This document shows positions 6,823 through 14,531 of a stretch of 30,190 nt of DNA, piece by piece. Position 1 is the stretch's first letter, and every line of letters starts with the position of its first letter. The notes beneath the pieces were generated by a model. The model was not told the DNA's origin. It saw nothing but the letters and a program-made list of their open reading frames with translations, and searched no databases. Both the position numbers and the translations under genes were made by a program. This DNA is from a virus. The stretch is taken from the IMG/VR virus record IMGVR_UViG_3300020187_000139, positions 1 to 30,190 of that record; one strand, given 5' to 3'.

Positions 6823-8469
6823 TTATAAGCTGTTGTTAATTGCATTGTAAGCAAAATTGAACTCAACCTCATAATTAATCAGCTTGTCATTTACGCTCGT
6901 TTTAAAATCAACGTTTTGCGTGTTTAAGACAACTGGCTCAACAACATCGTCAATGATCAGATAAACTCTTTCACTAAGCATCATTTCCTCAAGTAACAGA
7001 TTGAAAGACTCATCCACAAATCCTGTGTTGACCGTTATCCTTTTGATGCCGTTCTTATTGTATTGCACATTTTGATGATCAGTCAATGAATAGCTATATT
7101 TCGGAGTACTAGTTCCTAGCGGCCCCCTATCAACGAAACCAATATTTCTTTTATATTGACTTGATGTTATGGCTAGTTTCTGCATTGACTTTTTGATGAA
7201 GCTGAATGAATCCCAGCATCCCCATTTGTTTATAAAAAGACAATCAATCACGTTATACTTAGGCTCGCAAATGATTTCGTAGCGCAAAACGGGTTGTTTG
7301 TTAATCGATAGCATTTCATTTGAAACCTCATTTCTTTGATAAGTTAAAATGCCATAATTTATTAACTCTAACTGAGTTGCTTGTAAGCAATCTACTTGCT
7401 CTCCTGCTGAAGCATCTGGTTTAATACACGTTATGCTGTTTGTTCCGATGCTTGAAACATCCCAAGAATCTGTTCTGCTCACCCAACTAACTCCGCAATC
7501 TGTAAACGCTGGAAGCTGAAGTGTTACACTTGTTTGTGTGATTGGTTGAAATTGTGTAGAAATGGTAAGCAATCCTGTGCCTGAATTATAGTTTAAAAAT
7601 CCTGCTTCAGTAATCGTTTCAATCTCACTAACAACAGGTAAGATTTCGGAGGCAGTTACAAAATGACCAACTCTTAAATATTCAAACCCACTAATCCAGT
7701 TGTTAAGTAAATTGACCTTTCCAAGCGGCGTGTAAAGTAAAGAATCCTCTACCTCTCCATATCTAGAAGAAGAAGATTCAGCGGCAGCAATATTAATGTC
7801 CTTGCAATTCGTATTTGAAGTTACGTCTGTTTTCCAGTTCTCGCCAGCTCCAAACTTAATTCTTGCAAAAGATGCGCTTTCACTATTATGCCGATCAAAC
7901 TCACCTGTGTTGATTCCTAAGATAGCGTAACTATTTTGCCCGATTTGACGATAGCAATTGGTTGCCATTATTGTGACATCAGTACCATACGCTGCTGTGC
8001 CTGAATACGAACCTTCAAAGATGTAATTGCCAGTTGCGCCAGTAGATGGTAGATAGTTTACACCGTCTTTAAAACTACCATAGCCATCCTTAATTGTGTA
8101 GTATGTAGTTTCATCAGGCGGATTAGGGGCCATTGTATTTACTATCGACTTCACAACTTTGACAAAATAAACCTGACCTTCATTTGACGTTTTAGTTACA
8201 GCCTGAAGAGCTAAAAACGTTAAATACTCATGCTTAAAAAAATCTTTAATGATTGCCGCAATATCAAATACAATGATACCATCAACAGCATCAGTTTTAG
8301 ATAATGTGTAGCTTTTCACATCTGTCATTGATGTGACAGAGGAACGCCTATCACCCAACTGAACCGTTACCGATAGTGAAGCACTTACAATAGTTCCAGC
8401 AGAAGGCTCGCAGTTTATAAAATAGGGCGATCTTGTTGATATCGGTGTGTGATTTTTAAGTGCTAGCAT
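6823..8469 (-). CDS. Tail-associated structural protein, 548 aa
   Basis: The product is beta-rich and repetitive in Ser/Thr. Its C-terminal region (about residues 395-545) contains FINKWGCWDSFSFIKKS and ends AYNAINNSL, which I associate with tail proteins paired with the next gene in Bacteroidota phages. The start at 8469 overlaps the previous gene by 14 bases, and the stop abuts the next start (TAAATG). The tail block position suggests a distal tail or baseplate component. No catalytic motif is visible, so the exact role is uncertain. Confidence 0.6.
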   Translation of the reverse strand: MLALKNHTPISTRSPYFINCEPSAGTIVSASLSVTVQLGDRRSSVTSMTDVKSYTLSKTDAVDGIIVFDIAAIIKDFFKHEYLTFLALQAVTKTSNEGQVYFVKVVKSIVNTMAPNPPDETTYYTIKDGYGSFKDGVNYLPSTGATGNYIFEGSYSGTAAYGTDVTIMATNCYRQIGQNSYAILGINTGEFDRHNSESASFARIKFGAGENWKTDVTSNTNCKDINIAAAESSSSRYGEVEDSLLYTPLGKVNLLNNWISGFEYLRVGHFVTASEILPVVSEIETITEAGFLNYNSGTGLLTISTQFQPITQTSVTLQLPAFTDCGVSWVSRTDSWDVSSIGTNSITCIKPDASAGEQVDCLQATQLELINYGILTYQRNEVSNEMLSINKQPVLRYEIICEPKYNVIDCLFINKWGCWDSFSFIKKSMQKLAITSSQYKRNIGFVDRGPLGTSTPKYSYSLTDHQNVQYNKNGIKRITVNTGFVDESFNLLLEEMMLSERVYLIIDDVVEPVVLNTQNVDFKTSVNDKLINYEVEFNFAYNAINNSL

Positions 8470-9022
8470 TTGATATTGTGTCTAGTTGTGTGTCTATGTA
8501 ATCAATTTGATCTTGAGCTATTGCTTCTTGAATGTCGTTGTAGTATTTTTCTTGCTGGCTTTCAAAAGCATCTGTGAAAAAGTTAGTAGGTGCAATTCCA
8601 TTCTCCTTTGCGTTCCTGCTTATAACGTATGCTAAACCCCTTACCCTTGAAGCGGTTTTCTTAATAAATGAACCAGTTTCTAGGTCGCGTATTTTAAGCG
8701 GCTTCTTATTGATCCAATCTATCAAAGGCTGCATTGGTATACCCTTGCCTGCTTTGCGCCCTTTATCAACTGTTAAACCATAATCCAGCATCGACCAAAC
8801 AATGTTCGCTTTTTCAAATCTGCCAGTCTTATCGTTCCGTTGCTTTACTTTTGCTTTGATTGAATTGCGAAGGTTTCCGCTATTGTCAATTCTTTTTTTA
8901 TAACTTTTACCGCGTGAATTTTTAGCTGTGTAAGTTTTACCCAAATTAATTTTTGATAGCCTCACAACGTTGTCTGCAAAATCAGCCAACACTTTACCTC
9001 GCATAGATTGTTTAACGGGCAT
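8456..9022 (-). CDS. HK97 gp10-like tail completion protein
   Basis: This is a 188-residue basic protein. The centre carries LDYGLTVDKGRKAGKGIPMQ (about residues 78-97), which resembles the central motif of HK97-gp10-type proteins. These sit at the head-tail interface or complete the tail. It follows the putative tail terminator with its start overlapping that stop. Low sequence conservation in this family keeps the call moderate. Confidence 0.55.
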   Translation of the reverse strand: MPVKQSMRGKVLADFADNVVRLSKINLGKTYTAKNSRGKSYKKRIDNSGNLRNSIKAKVKQRNDKTGRFEKANIVWSMLDYGLTVDKGRKAGKGIPMQPLIDWINKKPLKIRDLETGSFIKKTASRVRGLAYVISRNAKENGIAPTNFFTDAFESQQEKYYNDIQEAIAQDQIDYIDTQLDTISNAST

Positions 9023-9486
9023 TATACGCAGATTTCGGTGTTAGGTACTTCGATAGCAATATCAATTGCCCATCCAGCTAAAAGGTTCTCAAACCTATCC
9101 TTAAAGGAAGTGGCGTTTATCGATCCTGTTAATTGATAAAAGTTGTCAAACGCATCTCCTCTTCTTAATTGCTCAACCAATCTATTACAAACTTGAAGCT
9201 GAGTATTCCAAATATCTTGAAGGTCTGTTGTTCCGTAGAATGGCTCTGACTCGTTTCTAGAATCAACTTTATTAACGTCAACTATGTCCATACATACTAT
9301 TGTAAAGTTCATAGTCATTGTCGATCCGTTCAATGAAGTATCTCCTACTACTATATGCGACAACGGAAAGATAGATTTTTTTGCCAAATCAACTTCGCTA
9401 ATATCACCGATGCTAACTGTGTTTACGTTATCATCAGCAATAAGTAGGTCATGAAGTTTTTCGGTTACTGTATAAAATTGCCTCAT
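9022..9486 (-). CDS. Putative tail terminator / completion protein
   Basis: This 154-residue protein begins MRQFYTVTEKLHDLLIADDN and has a mixed alpha/beta look. It shares position with tail terminator proteins beside gp10-like genes. Its ATG overlaps the TGA of the frameshifted chaperone extension (ATGA), implying coupling to ribosomes that have shifted frame. Members of this class cap the tail tube before head joining. Family assignment rests on context and general form, not on a diagnostic motif. Confidence 0.45.
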   Translation of the reverse strand: MRQFYTVTEKLHDLLIADDNVNTVSIGDISEVDLAKKSIFPLSHIVVGDTSLNGSTMTMNFTIVCMDIVDVNKVDSRNESEPFYGTTDLQDIWNTQLQVCNRLVEQLRRGDAFDNFYQLTGSINATSFKDRFENLLAGWAIDIAIEVPNTEICV

Positions 9487-9746
9487 TGTCTTTGTCTTTG
9501 TCTTTTTAATTCTTGCGCTTCAATCTCAGCTTTCTCTTTATCAAAACTTAATTTGCGCAAACATTGATGAACATTAGTTCCTGTGACTTCATCGAGCTTA
9601 GTAACATCTCCATTTGCGAGATGTACAATTGATTGATACCATCCCCATTTTGCTGCGAACTGAGATCTTCCTCCGAAGTCATTGTCTTTGATTCCTTCAC
9701 CAAAGAGGCTATCGTATGTTCCACCAATTCTCTTCCTAAAGTCCAA
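9483..9746 (-). CDS. Tail chaperone frameshift extension (T-like part)
   Basis: This 87-codon frame has no ATG at its head; it opens in the -1 frame directly at a run of nine U in the upstream gene. A -1 shift joins residues 1-166 of the upstream product to LDFRKRIGGTYDSLFGEG and onward, giving about 253 residues. The extension contains FAAKWGWYQSIVHLANGDVT and ends in a Gln/Arg-rich helix. This is the layout of lambda gpG/gpGT-type tail assembly chaperones. The next gene starts inside its stop codon, which supports that this frame is read. Confidence 0.75.
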   Translation of the reverse strand: MDFRKRIGGTYDSLFGEGIKDNDFGGRSQFAAKWGWYQSIVHLANGDVTKLDEVTGTNVHQCLRKLSFDKEKAEIEAQELKRQRQRQ

Positions 9747-10243
9747 AAAAAAAGCATTGCACCTAACGCATCCGATAGTCCAACTTCCTTCATCGCTTCG
9801 GCATATTGATCAGAGCCTTTGTATGGTTCAATCAAATATGTGTCCTTAACTTCCATCGTAATAGGTCGGTAAAGAATAGTCAACGCCTTGTGAAATGTAA
9901 GCGGATCAGATATGTAACTTTCTAAGTCTACATATTCTCCCAATGTCATCGCGTCTATTTTAGGAATGAAGCCAAACTTTTTCCCGTCTAACTCAATTAT
10001 TTTATTATACGAAGGCTTACGCTCTAATATTTTAGCTAGTTCATCAACCGCAAAACTAAATACGCTAATATCTGCCTGTCTGAGTTTGTCTGGATCGGCC
10101 TTGCAGAATATCTCCAGCATTTTCATTTGAACAAATGTCGAATCTTCTTGACCTTCGTTTGCTTTAAGTATCTTTTGAAACTCTTGATAATCACCTAAAG
10201 CGATATCGTTTAGCGAAGCTGGTATTTGAAACTTTACTTTCAT
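9548..10243 (-). CDS. Tail assembly chaperone (G-like), 231 aa
   Basis: The zero-frame product begins MKVKFQIPASLNDIALGDYQ, typical of the N-terminal part of chaperones that load the tape measure. It ends in the zero frame at 9548, after the slippery site used to make the longer fusion. The start at 10243 is set by the recurring upstream element. Residues 167-231 exist only in the unshifted form. By analogy with siphoviruses, most ribosomes would make this form and a minority the fusion, the ratio mattering for tail assembly. It heads the tail transcription unit right after the large terminase gene. Confidence 0.75.
   Translation of the reverse strand: MKVKFQIPASLNDIALGDYQEFQKILKANEGQEDSTFVQMKMLEIFCKADPDKLRQADISVFSFAVDELAKILERKPSYNKIIELDGKKFGFIPKIDAMTLGEYVDLESYISDPLTFHKALTILYRPITMEVKDTYLIEPYKGSDQYAEAMKEVGLSDALGAMLFFWTLGRELVEHTIASLVKESKTMTSEEDLSSQQNGDGINQLYISQMEMLLSSMKSQELMFINVCAN
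9745..9753 (-). other. Slippery U9 site for programmed -1 frameshift
   Basis: The mRNA reads CTT TTT TTT TGG in the zero frame, which contains the heptamer U UUU UUU in the correct phase for a -1 shift. After the shift the frame reads TTG GAC TTT AGG, entering the 87-codon extension. I did not establish a stimulatory downstream structure. Confidence 0.75.
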
Positions 10244-10274
10244 ACTTATATAACTTGATTTTTGATTTTTGTCA
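10241..10274 (-). promoter_or_regulatory. Recurring upstream element before the tail unit
   Basis: The minus strand reads TGACA, 14 bases, then AGTTATATAAGTATG, with ATG being the start of the chaperone gene. It occupies almost all of the gap after the large terminase stop codon at 10276-10278. It is part of the four-locus set described in the findings. Confidence 0.75.
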
Positions 10275-10275
10275 C

Positions 10276-11439
10276 TTAACGAATAGCGTAAACTCCGTAG
10301 TTTGGTTTACTTAACTTATTCCATACAGCGTATCTGGTCGCGTCAATAGCATGGTTAAAATTGTCTATTGGCTTGTTCAGTAGATTGCCGTTTTTATCTT
10401 CTTGCCATTTATAGTTTTGAAGTTCCTTGATGATGTTGAGGCTTGACTTAGTTACATGAATCTTGTATCGCTTGAGCATATCAATGCCAGCCATAACACT
10501 ATCCGCACCTTTAGCCGTTGGCTTTACATTCCACCTCATACGATATAGTTCTTCGATTGATTTAGGCTCTGCGCTGTCTGCAAATATTTCGTCTTGTCTA
10601 GTTAGCTGAAGCTCCGCAAACTTATCTGATATGTCAGGGTTGGTTAAATTGGTGTGATAAAGTAACTCATCTAAATAAAGGTTTTCTCCATCTTTATAAA
10701 CGGCAACCATAGAAGTAGGATCGTTGGTAAATCCAAAGTCTAAACCATACGATAGTATCTTAACATCAGCAGGTACTTCATCAACTACTGAGAATTGAAA
10801 TATAGTGGCTCTTGATGAACCACGCTCACCAAGTCCATATATACGCCAGTAATCATTATCAGTAAATTGAAGTCGCTCAATCTCCATCTTGATACTTTTA
10901 TCAAGAAACTTATTATCCTTATAAGTGGTTTGTAAGAAGTCGCAATCATCTCTTGGCACTACTTTATCATAAATCCAATGAAAGCTATCAGAAGGATTGT
11001 AATCAAGTATTATACGGCCTGTGGTTCTGAATACAATTTGTTGCCAATCTTCCCAATAAAATTCATTGGCTTCGTTAAGAAATGCTAAATCTCTTTTTCG
11101 GCCTCTGACTTTTTGCGGTTGATCTAAGCTAATAAACTCAATTAGGTTGCCGTTAAGAATATATTCGCTATTGCTTTTGTTGTGGTAGTCTTCGTTGTAT
11201 ATTTCGTGCTTCCTCAGTATGTCAAAGAAGTCACGCATTACAGATGAACGCAATGCAGGAAAAGTCTTTCTAGCAATTGTAACTGTTTTACCTGTGTTTT
11301 TGTTGCAATAGTAAAAGATAATCCAAAGCAGAATGTTGTATGTTTTACCAGACCTTGTACCGCCTTGCTCAACAATTATCTTCTTCTCTGAATACTTGAG
11401 ATGATGGTAGACTCTATTCGTTTCTATCTTTCCCGTCAT
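10276..11439 (-). CDS. terL: Terminase large subunit
   Basis: This 387-residue protein is the packaging motor ATPase and nuclease. Walker A is GGTRSGKT at residues 26-33, and a Walker B-type segment LAFLNEANEF lies near 119-128. The nuclease part shows YGLDFGFTNDPTSM (about 232-245), ADSAEPKSIEELYR and, near the end, NHAIDATRYAVW with its acidic residue. It is close to the PBSX/XtmB-type terminases. Its start overlaps the end of the small subunit gene. It follows the modification cluster directly, so the packaging genes appear to share that transcript. Confidence 0.95.
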   Translation of the reverse strand: MTGKIETNRVYHHLKYSEKKIIVEQGGTRSGKTYNILLWIIFYYCNKNTGKTVTIARKTFPALRSSVMRDFFDILRKHEIYNEDYHNKSNSEYILNGNLIEFISLDQPQKVRGRKRDLAFLNEANEFYWEDWQQIVFRTTGRIILDYNPSDSFHWIYDKVVPRDDCDFLQTTYKDNKFLDKSIKMEIERLQFTDNDYWRIYGLGERGSSRATIFQFSVVDEVPADVKILSYGLDFGFTNDPTSMVAVYKDGENLYLDELLYHTNLTNPDISDKFAELQLTRQDEIFADSAEPKSIEELYRMRWNVKPTAKGADSVMAGIDMLKRYKIHVTKSSLNIIKELQNYKWQEDKNGNLLNKPIDNFNHAIDATRYAVWNKLSKPNYGVYAIR

Positions 11440-11767
11440 CTTCTATAATCTCAAAGGTTTTAATTCCTTCGTGTGCTATTTCTTGACGTTCAATGTAACC
11501 TCTTCTCTTTCCTTTGGTCTTTAAATAAAAAATAGTTGACGTTGGATTACCGTCTTGAATTTGTTTGTGCAAACTACTTTCGGCAAAGTCAATAGCAAGG
11601 TCTGCAATACTTTCAACTGAGGCGCGATATTCTTCATCCTCCTTCATCCAATTGTAATGTGAACCCCTATCTATACCAACCGTCTTGCAAGCCGTTGTAA
11701 CGATGCCTAATGATTTTTCAAGCGCAACTATCATCGCCTTTTTTAGTGTTGAATTTTGTTTGTTCAT
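11414..11767 (-). CDS. terS: Terminase small subunit
   Basis: A 117-residue DNA-binding protein. A helix-turn-helix is visible around residues 18-45 (LGIVTTACKTVGIDRGSHYNWM). GNPTSTIFYLKTKGKRRGYIER (two adjoining blocks, about 73-94) is a hallmark of this terminase small subunit group. The C-terminus is acidic. It should recognise the packaging start site on phage DNA. The gene is adjacent to and overlaps terL by 26 bases. If the cluster upstream modifies phage DNA, this protein would have to act on modified DNA. Confidence 0.85.
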   Translation of the reverse strand: MNKQNSTLKKAMIVALEKSLGIVTTACKTVGIDRGSHYNWMKEDEEYRASVESIADLAIDFAESSLHKQIQDGNPTSTIFYLKTKGKRRGYIERQEIAHEGIKTFEIIEDDGKDRNE

Positions 11768-11768
11768 A

Positions 11769-12578
11769 TTAAATTCCTTTGAATGCTTTTAATGGATAAA
11801 ATATTAGACTATTTCTATAACCTCCTTCGTGAGTTGGTATTATTGGCGTTACTCCGTGAACGTTTCTCCAAGCTGGGTAAACTAATATAGAGTTATCCTT
11901 TTGTCCTATCGTGGCATCATAGTCTGGTATGTGCAAATCTCCGCCTTTAGAATTATGTTTCTTGCAAATGATTACGTTTACTGCTCCCACTATATTGCCA
12001 CTATCTCTGTGAAATGGAGCTGAAATATTAAAATTTGAAATTGAACCTGTAAACAAATTAGAAAATTTCCATTTGTCGTTTATTTCCGTAAACAATTCTG
12101 TTTGAAGTTTGTGTTGTTCTGGCAATATTTGTCTAATAAGTTCTTCGCTCTCTTTAGCTAACAGCAACATTGCTTTAACAAAAATCTCAGCTGATTTTAC
12201 AGAATGAACGCTTGACCTTGAGGCGTAAGGTCTTCTTACCATAGGCTTTGGAGGTATAGATCCAAGTATAACCGACATCTGAGATACTTCACCGCCTTTT
12301 TTGTTTTTATATTTTTCAATTATATCTGGTCTTGCAGATTGTTGATTAATAGCAGACGCCCTGTTCATTATTGATTTCGGCACTCTTTTTGAATTAAATT
12401 CTGCGTCTGCTAAGTCTGCTAACTTGCACATCTTTTCAGGCATTTTAGTAAGGTAAAACCCTATTGCCTCTCTATCTGCATAAAATATACAGTCTTCAGT
12501 TACATTAGGTTCTATATATTCGCAAGCCTCTCCTATCTTTCTGCTATGCTCTACTTTTATTAAATCAACTCTTTTCAT
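11769..12578 (-). CDS. TET/JBP-type Fe(II)/2-oxoglutarate DNA dioxygenase candidate
   Basis: The C-terminal third of this 269-residue protein has the signature of a double-stranded beta-helix dioxygenase: FHRDSGN gives the HxD iron ligands H190 and D192, HGVTPI gives the distal ligand H241, and R255 in GGYRNSLIFYP is placed to bind 2-oxoglutarate. GGDLHIPDYD (183 onward in the same domain) fits the GGxL strand. The pattern resembles the TET/JBP family, which oxidises the methyl group of 5-methylcytosine or thymine in DNA. The N-terminal ~175 residues are not diagnostic. Its start overlaps the end of the glycosyltransferase gene by four bases (ATGA), and a ParB-like gene precedes that. Other 2OG oxygenases remain possible, so substrate is unproven. 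Confidence 0.7.
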   Translation of the reverse strand: MKRVDLIKVEHSRKIGEACEYIEPNVTEDCIFYADREAIGFYLTKMPEKMCKLADLADAEFNSKRVPKSIMNRASAINQQSARPDIIEKYKNKKGGEVSQMSVILGSIPPKPMVRRPYASRSSVHSVKSAEIFVKAMLLLAKESEELIRQILPEQHKLQTELFTEINDKWKFSNLFTGSISNFNISAPFHRDSGNIVGAVNVIICKKHNSKGGDLHIPDYDATIGQKDNSILVYPAWRNVHGVTPIIPTHEGGYRNSLIFYPLKAFKGI

Positions 12579-13306
12579 TTTACTGTTTTGTTATAATGCA
12601 TAGCTAGTTCTTTTATCTTTGTTTTCATGTCAACTCTATCTCCTTTGTTTTTTAAGGTTACAAATGGATGCCACTCATAGCACATTTTTTTAGCAGTTTC
12701 CTCATCCTTTTTTGCTTTGTACTCAGACTGAAGACCTCCAGCGTTTGAACCAACATCAGGGCAAGCAAACCAAAAGTGATTAAACCTTAAAACTCCATTA
12801 CCTTTTTTTATAGTTTGCAATGCAAAATCTCTATCCTCTTTTAAATTAAACTCTGGTCGGTAATCCCATTTTATTTTACTTACGTTCATTAAGACGCAGA
12901 CTTCCGCAAACTTTCTATTTATAGAGTAACTTGTTTTCTCGTGCCAAGCGTGTTGAGTATAATTTATACCAACCAGTTCAAAAGGTAATTTTTTTGCTTT
13001 TTCTAATATATTAAACCATATAGATGCGTCTTTTTTTACCGTTTTACCATTGTAAATACCAAAAGAAGTTACATCATCATCGCATATTATAACCCATTCA
13101 AAACTATTCTGCCTAGCATAGTTTAACATAAAATTACGAACGTATCCAATGCCTTTGTCATTATCTAATATAGAAACTTTATTAGGCACATTGTAATCAT
13201 CAAACTCTTGAGGCTCAATAAAATGAAAAACTTTTATACCAACGTCTTGAAAAAGTTTGTACGTTTTTGTGTTTAACCTTCCTTTTGTGGGTATAAAGCA
13301 AATCAT
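12575..13306 (-). CDS. TET-associated-type glycosyltransferase (GT-A fold) candidate
   Basis: This 243-residue protein starts MICFIPTKGRLNTKTY, where the IPTKGR loop (5-10) suits nucleotide-sugar binding. An IGYVRN segment (53-58) comes before the metal-binding DDD at 76-78 (WVIICDDDVTSFG). LKEDRDFALQ further on fits the acceptor side of GT-A enzymes. The overall form matches the glycosyltransferases found next to phage TET/JBP genes, thought to glycosylate hydroxymethylated bases. Both ends overlap its neighbours by four bases (ParB-like gene before, dioxygenase after), indicating one coupled operon. A role on other acceptors such as protein or cell-wall sugars is possible but less favoured by context. 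Confidence 0.7.
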   Translation of the reverse strand: MICFIPTKGRLNTKTYKLFQDVGIKVFHFIEPQEFDDYNVPNKVSILDNDKGIGYVRNFMLNYARQNSFEWVIICDDDVTSFGIYNGKTVKKDASIWFNILEKAKKLPFELVGINYTQHAWHEKTSYSINRKFAEVCVLMNVSKIKWDYRPEFNLKEDRDFALQTIKKGNGVLRFNHFWFACPDVGSNAGGLQSEYKAKKDEETAKKMCYEWHPFVTLKNKGDRVDMKTKIKELAMHYNKTVK

Positions 13307-13872
13307 AACTTATTTTTTTGATCCTTTAAATATTCCATTATCATACCTCCAACATACGCTTCACGTTCGCGCCAAAACTTGACCAGCTCATACGCTTCCT
13401 CATAGTGCTCTGCTTCAAATTCTATTTGAATGGCTTTCTTAACCCCATTGGTCATATCGGAAAGCTGCTCAGAAACGTCATCCTCGTCAAGAATTGAATA
13501 GTCTACGTCTGCTGGCTGTTGCCAAACATCCAATCCCCACTCCTCAAGCTGAAAAGAATCCCACTCGTTTGCTAAAATATCCCAATCCCATTCTCCAAAG
13601 CCTACATTGTCTTTTACTATAAACTCCTTCTGTTGCTCTTTCGTTAATTGTTCAGCAATTATAATAGGAACTTCTTTTAATCCAGCTTCTTTGCAAGCCT
13701 TTAAACGCATATTACCACCAAGAACTACCATATCATTATTGACAACAATAGGTCGCAATTCCAGCATCTGAGGAAATTCATTTATTGATTTGACCAGCTT
13801 CTTAAACTTGTCATCCTTTATAATTCTAGGATTTTTAGGATTTGCCTTTAAAGTGTTAATCTTAACTTTCAT
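13303..13872 (-). CDS. ParB-like nuclease-fold protein
   Basis: The N-terminal ~95 residues form a ParB/sulfiredoxin-type domain: NPKNPR at 11-16, RPIVVNNDMVVLGGNMRLKA with the GGNMR box at 52-56, then EVPIIIAEQLTKEQQKEF. The rest is acidic with a helical tail (about 130-189). Stand-alone ParB-like proteins of this kind are common beside DNA-modifying enzymes in phages. It overlaps the glycosyltransferase start by four bases, so it is likely made together with it. It may target or regulate the modification enzymes, or nick DNA; this is inference. A plasmid-type partition role is unlikely because no ParA is present. Confidence 0.75.
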   Translation of the reverse strand: MKVKINTLKANPKNPRIIKDDKFKKLVKSINEFPQMLELRPIVVNNDMVVLGGNMRLKACKEAGLKEVPIIIAEQLTKEQQKEFIVKDNVGFGEWDWDILANEWDSFQLEEWGLDVWQQPADVDYSILDEDDVSEQLSDMTNGVKKAIQIEFEAEHYEEAYELVKFWREREAYVGGMIMEYLKDQKNKL

Positions 13873-13873
13873 A

Positions 13874-14338
13874 TTATATTTTTTTAAGTTCTAAATGCTT
13901 TATATCTGAATATCTTACTTTAGTTATTAAATCCTTTTTACCCCACTTTTCTCTTGTGTAGAATTTTAAATACTCTTTCTTATCTGTTGTTTTTTCTTTA
14001 ACGTTTGATTCTACAAATTTCAATAAATCTGCTCTATCATAAATAGAGAAAGAATCAAGTTCAGATATGTGCATAGCAATGTACTTTGCATCTCCTCTTA
14101 ACCAACCCTTATTTCCGTTCACGTTAGAATATTCCAGCCATATAGTTTCTAAATGACGGTTTCCTTTTACGTCAACACCAAAACCATTAACGTAACAATC
14201 AATATGTTTATACCAATCATCTTCATTTGTTCCATCTCTAAATTTCAGACCTCTTGCAATAACCTTTTTCATAAATAGCGACTCAAACTTATCCCCATAT
14301 ACGGAACATCTATTTAGTCTACTTTTAGAAACCTCCAT
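13874..14338 (-). CDS. PD-(D/E)XK nuclease-like protein
   Basis: This 154-residue protein shows a plausible PD-(D/E)XK core: E19 in DKFESLF, D47 in HIDCYVNG, and D56-V-K58 in GVDVKGNR. A following ETIWLEYSNVNGNKGWLRGD segment resembles a phage nuclease-like family with WxExxNVxGxxGWLxG motifs. It is the first larger gene of the modification cluster. It might process phage DNA or degrade unmodified DNA, by inference. The catalytic assignment is from motif spacing alone. Start at 14338 is in the GTTTCTAAAAG-rich context with no clear ribosome site. Confidence 0.6.
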   Translation of the reverse strand: MEVSKSRLNRCSVYGDKFESLFMKKVIARGLKFRDGTNEDDWYKHIDCYVNGFGVDVKGNRHLETIWLEYSNVNGNKGWLRGDAKYIAMHISELDSFSIYDRADLLKFVESNVKEKTTDKKEYLKFYTREKWGKKDLITKVRYSDIKHLELKKI

Positions 14339-14355
14339 TTTTTAATCGTTATAAA
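14337..14355. repeat. 19-bp direct repeat, copy 1 (copy 2 at 14527-14545)
   Basis: The plus strand reads ATTTTTTAATCGTTATAAA here and again at 14527-14545. The two copies flank the 48-residue gene exactly, each lying at a gene junction. On the minus strand copy 2 contains the end of the 44-residue gene (Asn-Asp-stop), and copy 1 lies just before the nuclease-like gene. Recombination between them would remove the 48-residue gene cleanly. Confidence 0.9.
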
Positions 14356-14373
14356 ATACTATAACTACCATTT

Positions 14374-14520
14374 CTATTTAATATCTGAAGGTTCTTTTAT
14401 TCTATCAATCATAAATGACATTTTCAACATCCTTAAGACGTTTATATGATTTAGCTTGTAAAGATCTCTAACTTGTTTTTTCAATTCCTTATTCTCTTTC
14501 TCTAGTTCTTTTTGGTTCAT
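14374..14520 (-). CDS. Small coiled-coil protein, 48 aa
   Basis: A 48-residue frame from 14520 (MNQKELEKENKELKKQVRDL) to TAG at 14374-14376. The first half is a highly charged heptad-like helix, and the second half is moderately hydrophobic (INVLRMLKMSFMIDRI). It is the only frame filling this gap on the coding strand. Flanking 19-bp direct repeats make it look like a movable or deletable cassette. The function is unknown. Confidence 0.5.
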   Translation of the reverse strand: MNQKELEKENKELKKQVRDLYKLNHINVLRMLKMSFMIDRIKEPSDIK

Positions 14521-14531
14521 GGCTTTATTTT

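Noticed and set aside
13303-13872. ParB-like protein as part of a plasmid-type partition system
   Set aside because: There is no ParA-type ATPase or centromere-like repeat; the neighbours are DNA-modification and packaging genes.
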